NCBI GenBank assembly: GCA_051878575.1
Contig: JBJEKJ010000024.1
Location: 1 to 15,401 of the forward strand
Direction: 5' to 3'
Source: CALZFJ01 sp051878575
Lineage (GTDB): Bacteria; Bacteroidota; Bacteroidia; Bacteroidales; Muribaculaceae
Length of the DNA stretch: 15,401 nt
The first letter of the stretch is position 1; each line of letters begins with the position of its first letter. Positions 14,526 through 15,401 of the stretch are shown piece after piece. Made by a program: the position numbers and the translations under genes. The notes beneath the pieces are model-generated. The model saw nothing but the letters and a program-made list of their open reading frames with translations, ran no database searches and had not been told where the DNA came from.

Positions 14526-15401
14526 TCAGTTGGTGAGATTGCGTATCACCTGCCCTATGTTGTCCACGATGTCGCCCGCCACCATTCCGTAGGTTCCATG
14601 AGCCACGGCAGCCATGTCGCCCGCCGCACCGTGTATAAACACGCCGAGCACGGCGCTCGTGCGCGAGTCGTAGCCCTGGGCGAGCAGCGCGCCGATGATT
14701 CCGGTGAGGATGTCGCCGCTGCCGGCAGTAGCCATGCCCGGGTTGCCGTTGCTGTTGATATACACGCGACCGTCCACATTCACCGTCATTGTGTAGTGCG
14801 ACTTCAGCACTATCACGAGCTGATATTTCTTAGCCACCTCGATTGCACGGCGCAGGCGCTCCTCCTCGCTGTGATGCTTGCCGAATATGCGGTCGAACTC
14901 CTCGGCGTGAGGCGTGATCACCGTCTTCGCCACTATGCTGTCGAGCAACATGGGGCGCTTGGCTATACAATTGAGCGCGTCGGCGTCGAGCACGCACGGC
15001 TTGCGGTAGTTCTTCAGGAAAATCTCAAGGGCGTCGCACGTCTTCTCGTCGGTGCCGATGCCCGGACCCACAGCCACCGACTGGTAGTTGTGGCTCAGCT
15101 TTATGTCGGTGGTGATCCAATCGTCGTGATCGCTCTCATATTTCGCCTCGGGCACACTGATTTGCAGAATGTCGTGGCCGCTGCACGCTCCGTGCACCGT
15201 CATCAGGCCCACTCCCGAGCGCATCGCGGCACGGGCGGCGAGCACCGCGGCGCCAAACATCCCGTAGCTTCCGGCCACGAGCAGCATGTTGCCGAAATTA
15301 TACTTGTTGCAGTGCGGCGGGCGCTTGCGCAGCACATTCTTCACCTCATAGTCCTCCACAAGATAGAAGTTGCTGCGGGTGCTGCGCATCGCCTCCTGGC
15401 T
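14526..15401 (-). CDS. nnrD: ADP-dependent NAD(P)H-hydrate dehydratase domain (Nnr), N-terminus cut by window edge
   Basis: Repairs hydrated, inactive NAD(P)H (NADHX/NADPHX) at the cost of ADP. Counting from the internal Met at 15389 (287 residues), the ribokinase-like motifs are complete: GSYGMFGAAVLAARAAMRSGVGL (40-62), VGPGIGT (107-113), LDADALN (134-140), TPHAEEF (159-165) and GNPGMATAGSGDILTG (215-230) with catalytic Asp226. The frame stays open upstream of this Met to the window edge (SQEA). In Bacteroidales the protein is usually bifunctional, with an N-terminal NAD(P)HX epimerase domain before a linker like NFYLVEDYEVKNVLRKRP. I therefore treat the gene as continuing beyond 15401. AGGAGG lies only 2 nt before the 15389 ATG, too close for a good ribosome binding site. 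Confidence 0.95.
   Translation of the reverse strand, partial: SQEAMRSTRSNFYLVEDYEVKNVLRKRPPHCNKYNFGNMLLVAGSYGMFGAAVLAARAAMRSGVGLMTVHGACSGHDILQISVPEAKYESDHDDWITTDIKLSHNYQSVAVGPGIGTDEKTCDALEIFLKNYRKPCVLDADALNCIAKRPMLLDSIVAKTVITPHAEEFDRIFGKHHSEEERLRRAIEVAKKYQLVIVLKSHYTMTVNVDGRVYINSNGNPGMATAGSGDILTGIIGALLAQGYDSRTSAVLGVFIHGAAGDMAAVAHGTYGMVAGDIVDNIGQVIRNLTN

Overview
The window reads as chromosomal DNA of a Bacteroidales gut bacterium. The evidence is a complete susC-susD-susE-susF type glycan-uptake operon, lipoproteins with Bacteroidetes-style signal peptides, starts without usable Shine-Dalgarno sequences, and TAnnTTTG-type -7 promoter elements. The roughly even base composition and gene style would fit Muribaculaceae, but that family placement is inference. 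I see no IS element, phage gene, tRNA, rRNA or CRISPR array.

Layout. (1) 1-1033, minus: an ATPase fused to a DUF4435/TOPRIM-like domain, cut by the left edge. (2) 1218-8760, minus: a four-gene operon in the order susC, susD, susE-like, susF-like, closed by a strong terminator at 1156-1194. SusC/SusD form the outer-membrane glycan importer; SusE/SusF are surface lipoproteins with two and three carbohydrate-binding-like modules, the same build as the classical starch utilisation proteins. No glycoside hydrolase or regulator is present in the window. (3) 8761-9111: an unusually long non-coding leader before susC. A GC-richer block with phased direct repeats and a GNRA-capped hairpin lies inside AT-rich flanks. 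(4) 9191-10719, minus: acpP-fabF, the acyl carrier protein and elongating ketoacyl-ACP synthase of fatty acid synthesis, with their own terminator. (5) 10720-10994: a divergent control region with three GCACAT repeats exactly 21 bp apart and good -7 elements. (6) 10995-13126, plus: a DUF3298-type lipoprotein and a PLP-dependent class I aminotransferase. (7) 13220-13265: a bidirectional terminator between convergent units. (8) 13360-15401, minus: NAD(P)H-hydrate dehydratase (cut by the right edge) followed by a secreted DUF4831 protein.

Most of the window is ordinary Bacteroidales housekeeping and glycan-uptake material. The parts most worth a second look are the susC leader, the 19-nt element it shares with the acpP/lipoprotein control region, and the single-chain ATPase-DUF4435 protein, whose domain pair resembles the PARIS anti-phage system. 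Several starts were moved inward from the longest open frame (susD, fabF, the DUF3298 lipoprotein, DUF4831), for reasons given in each entry.
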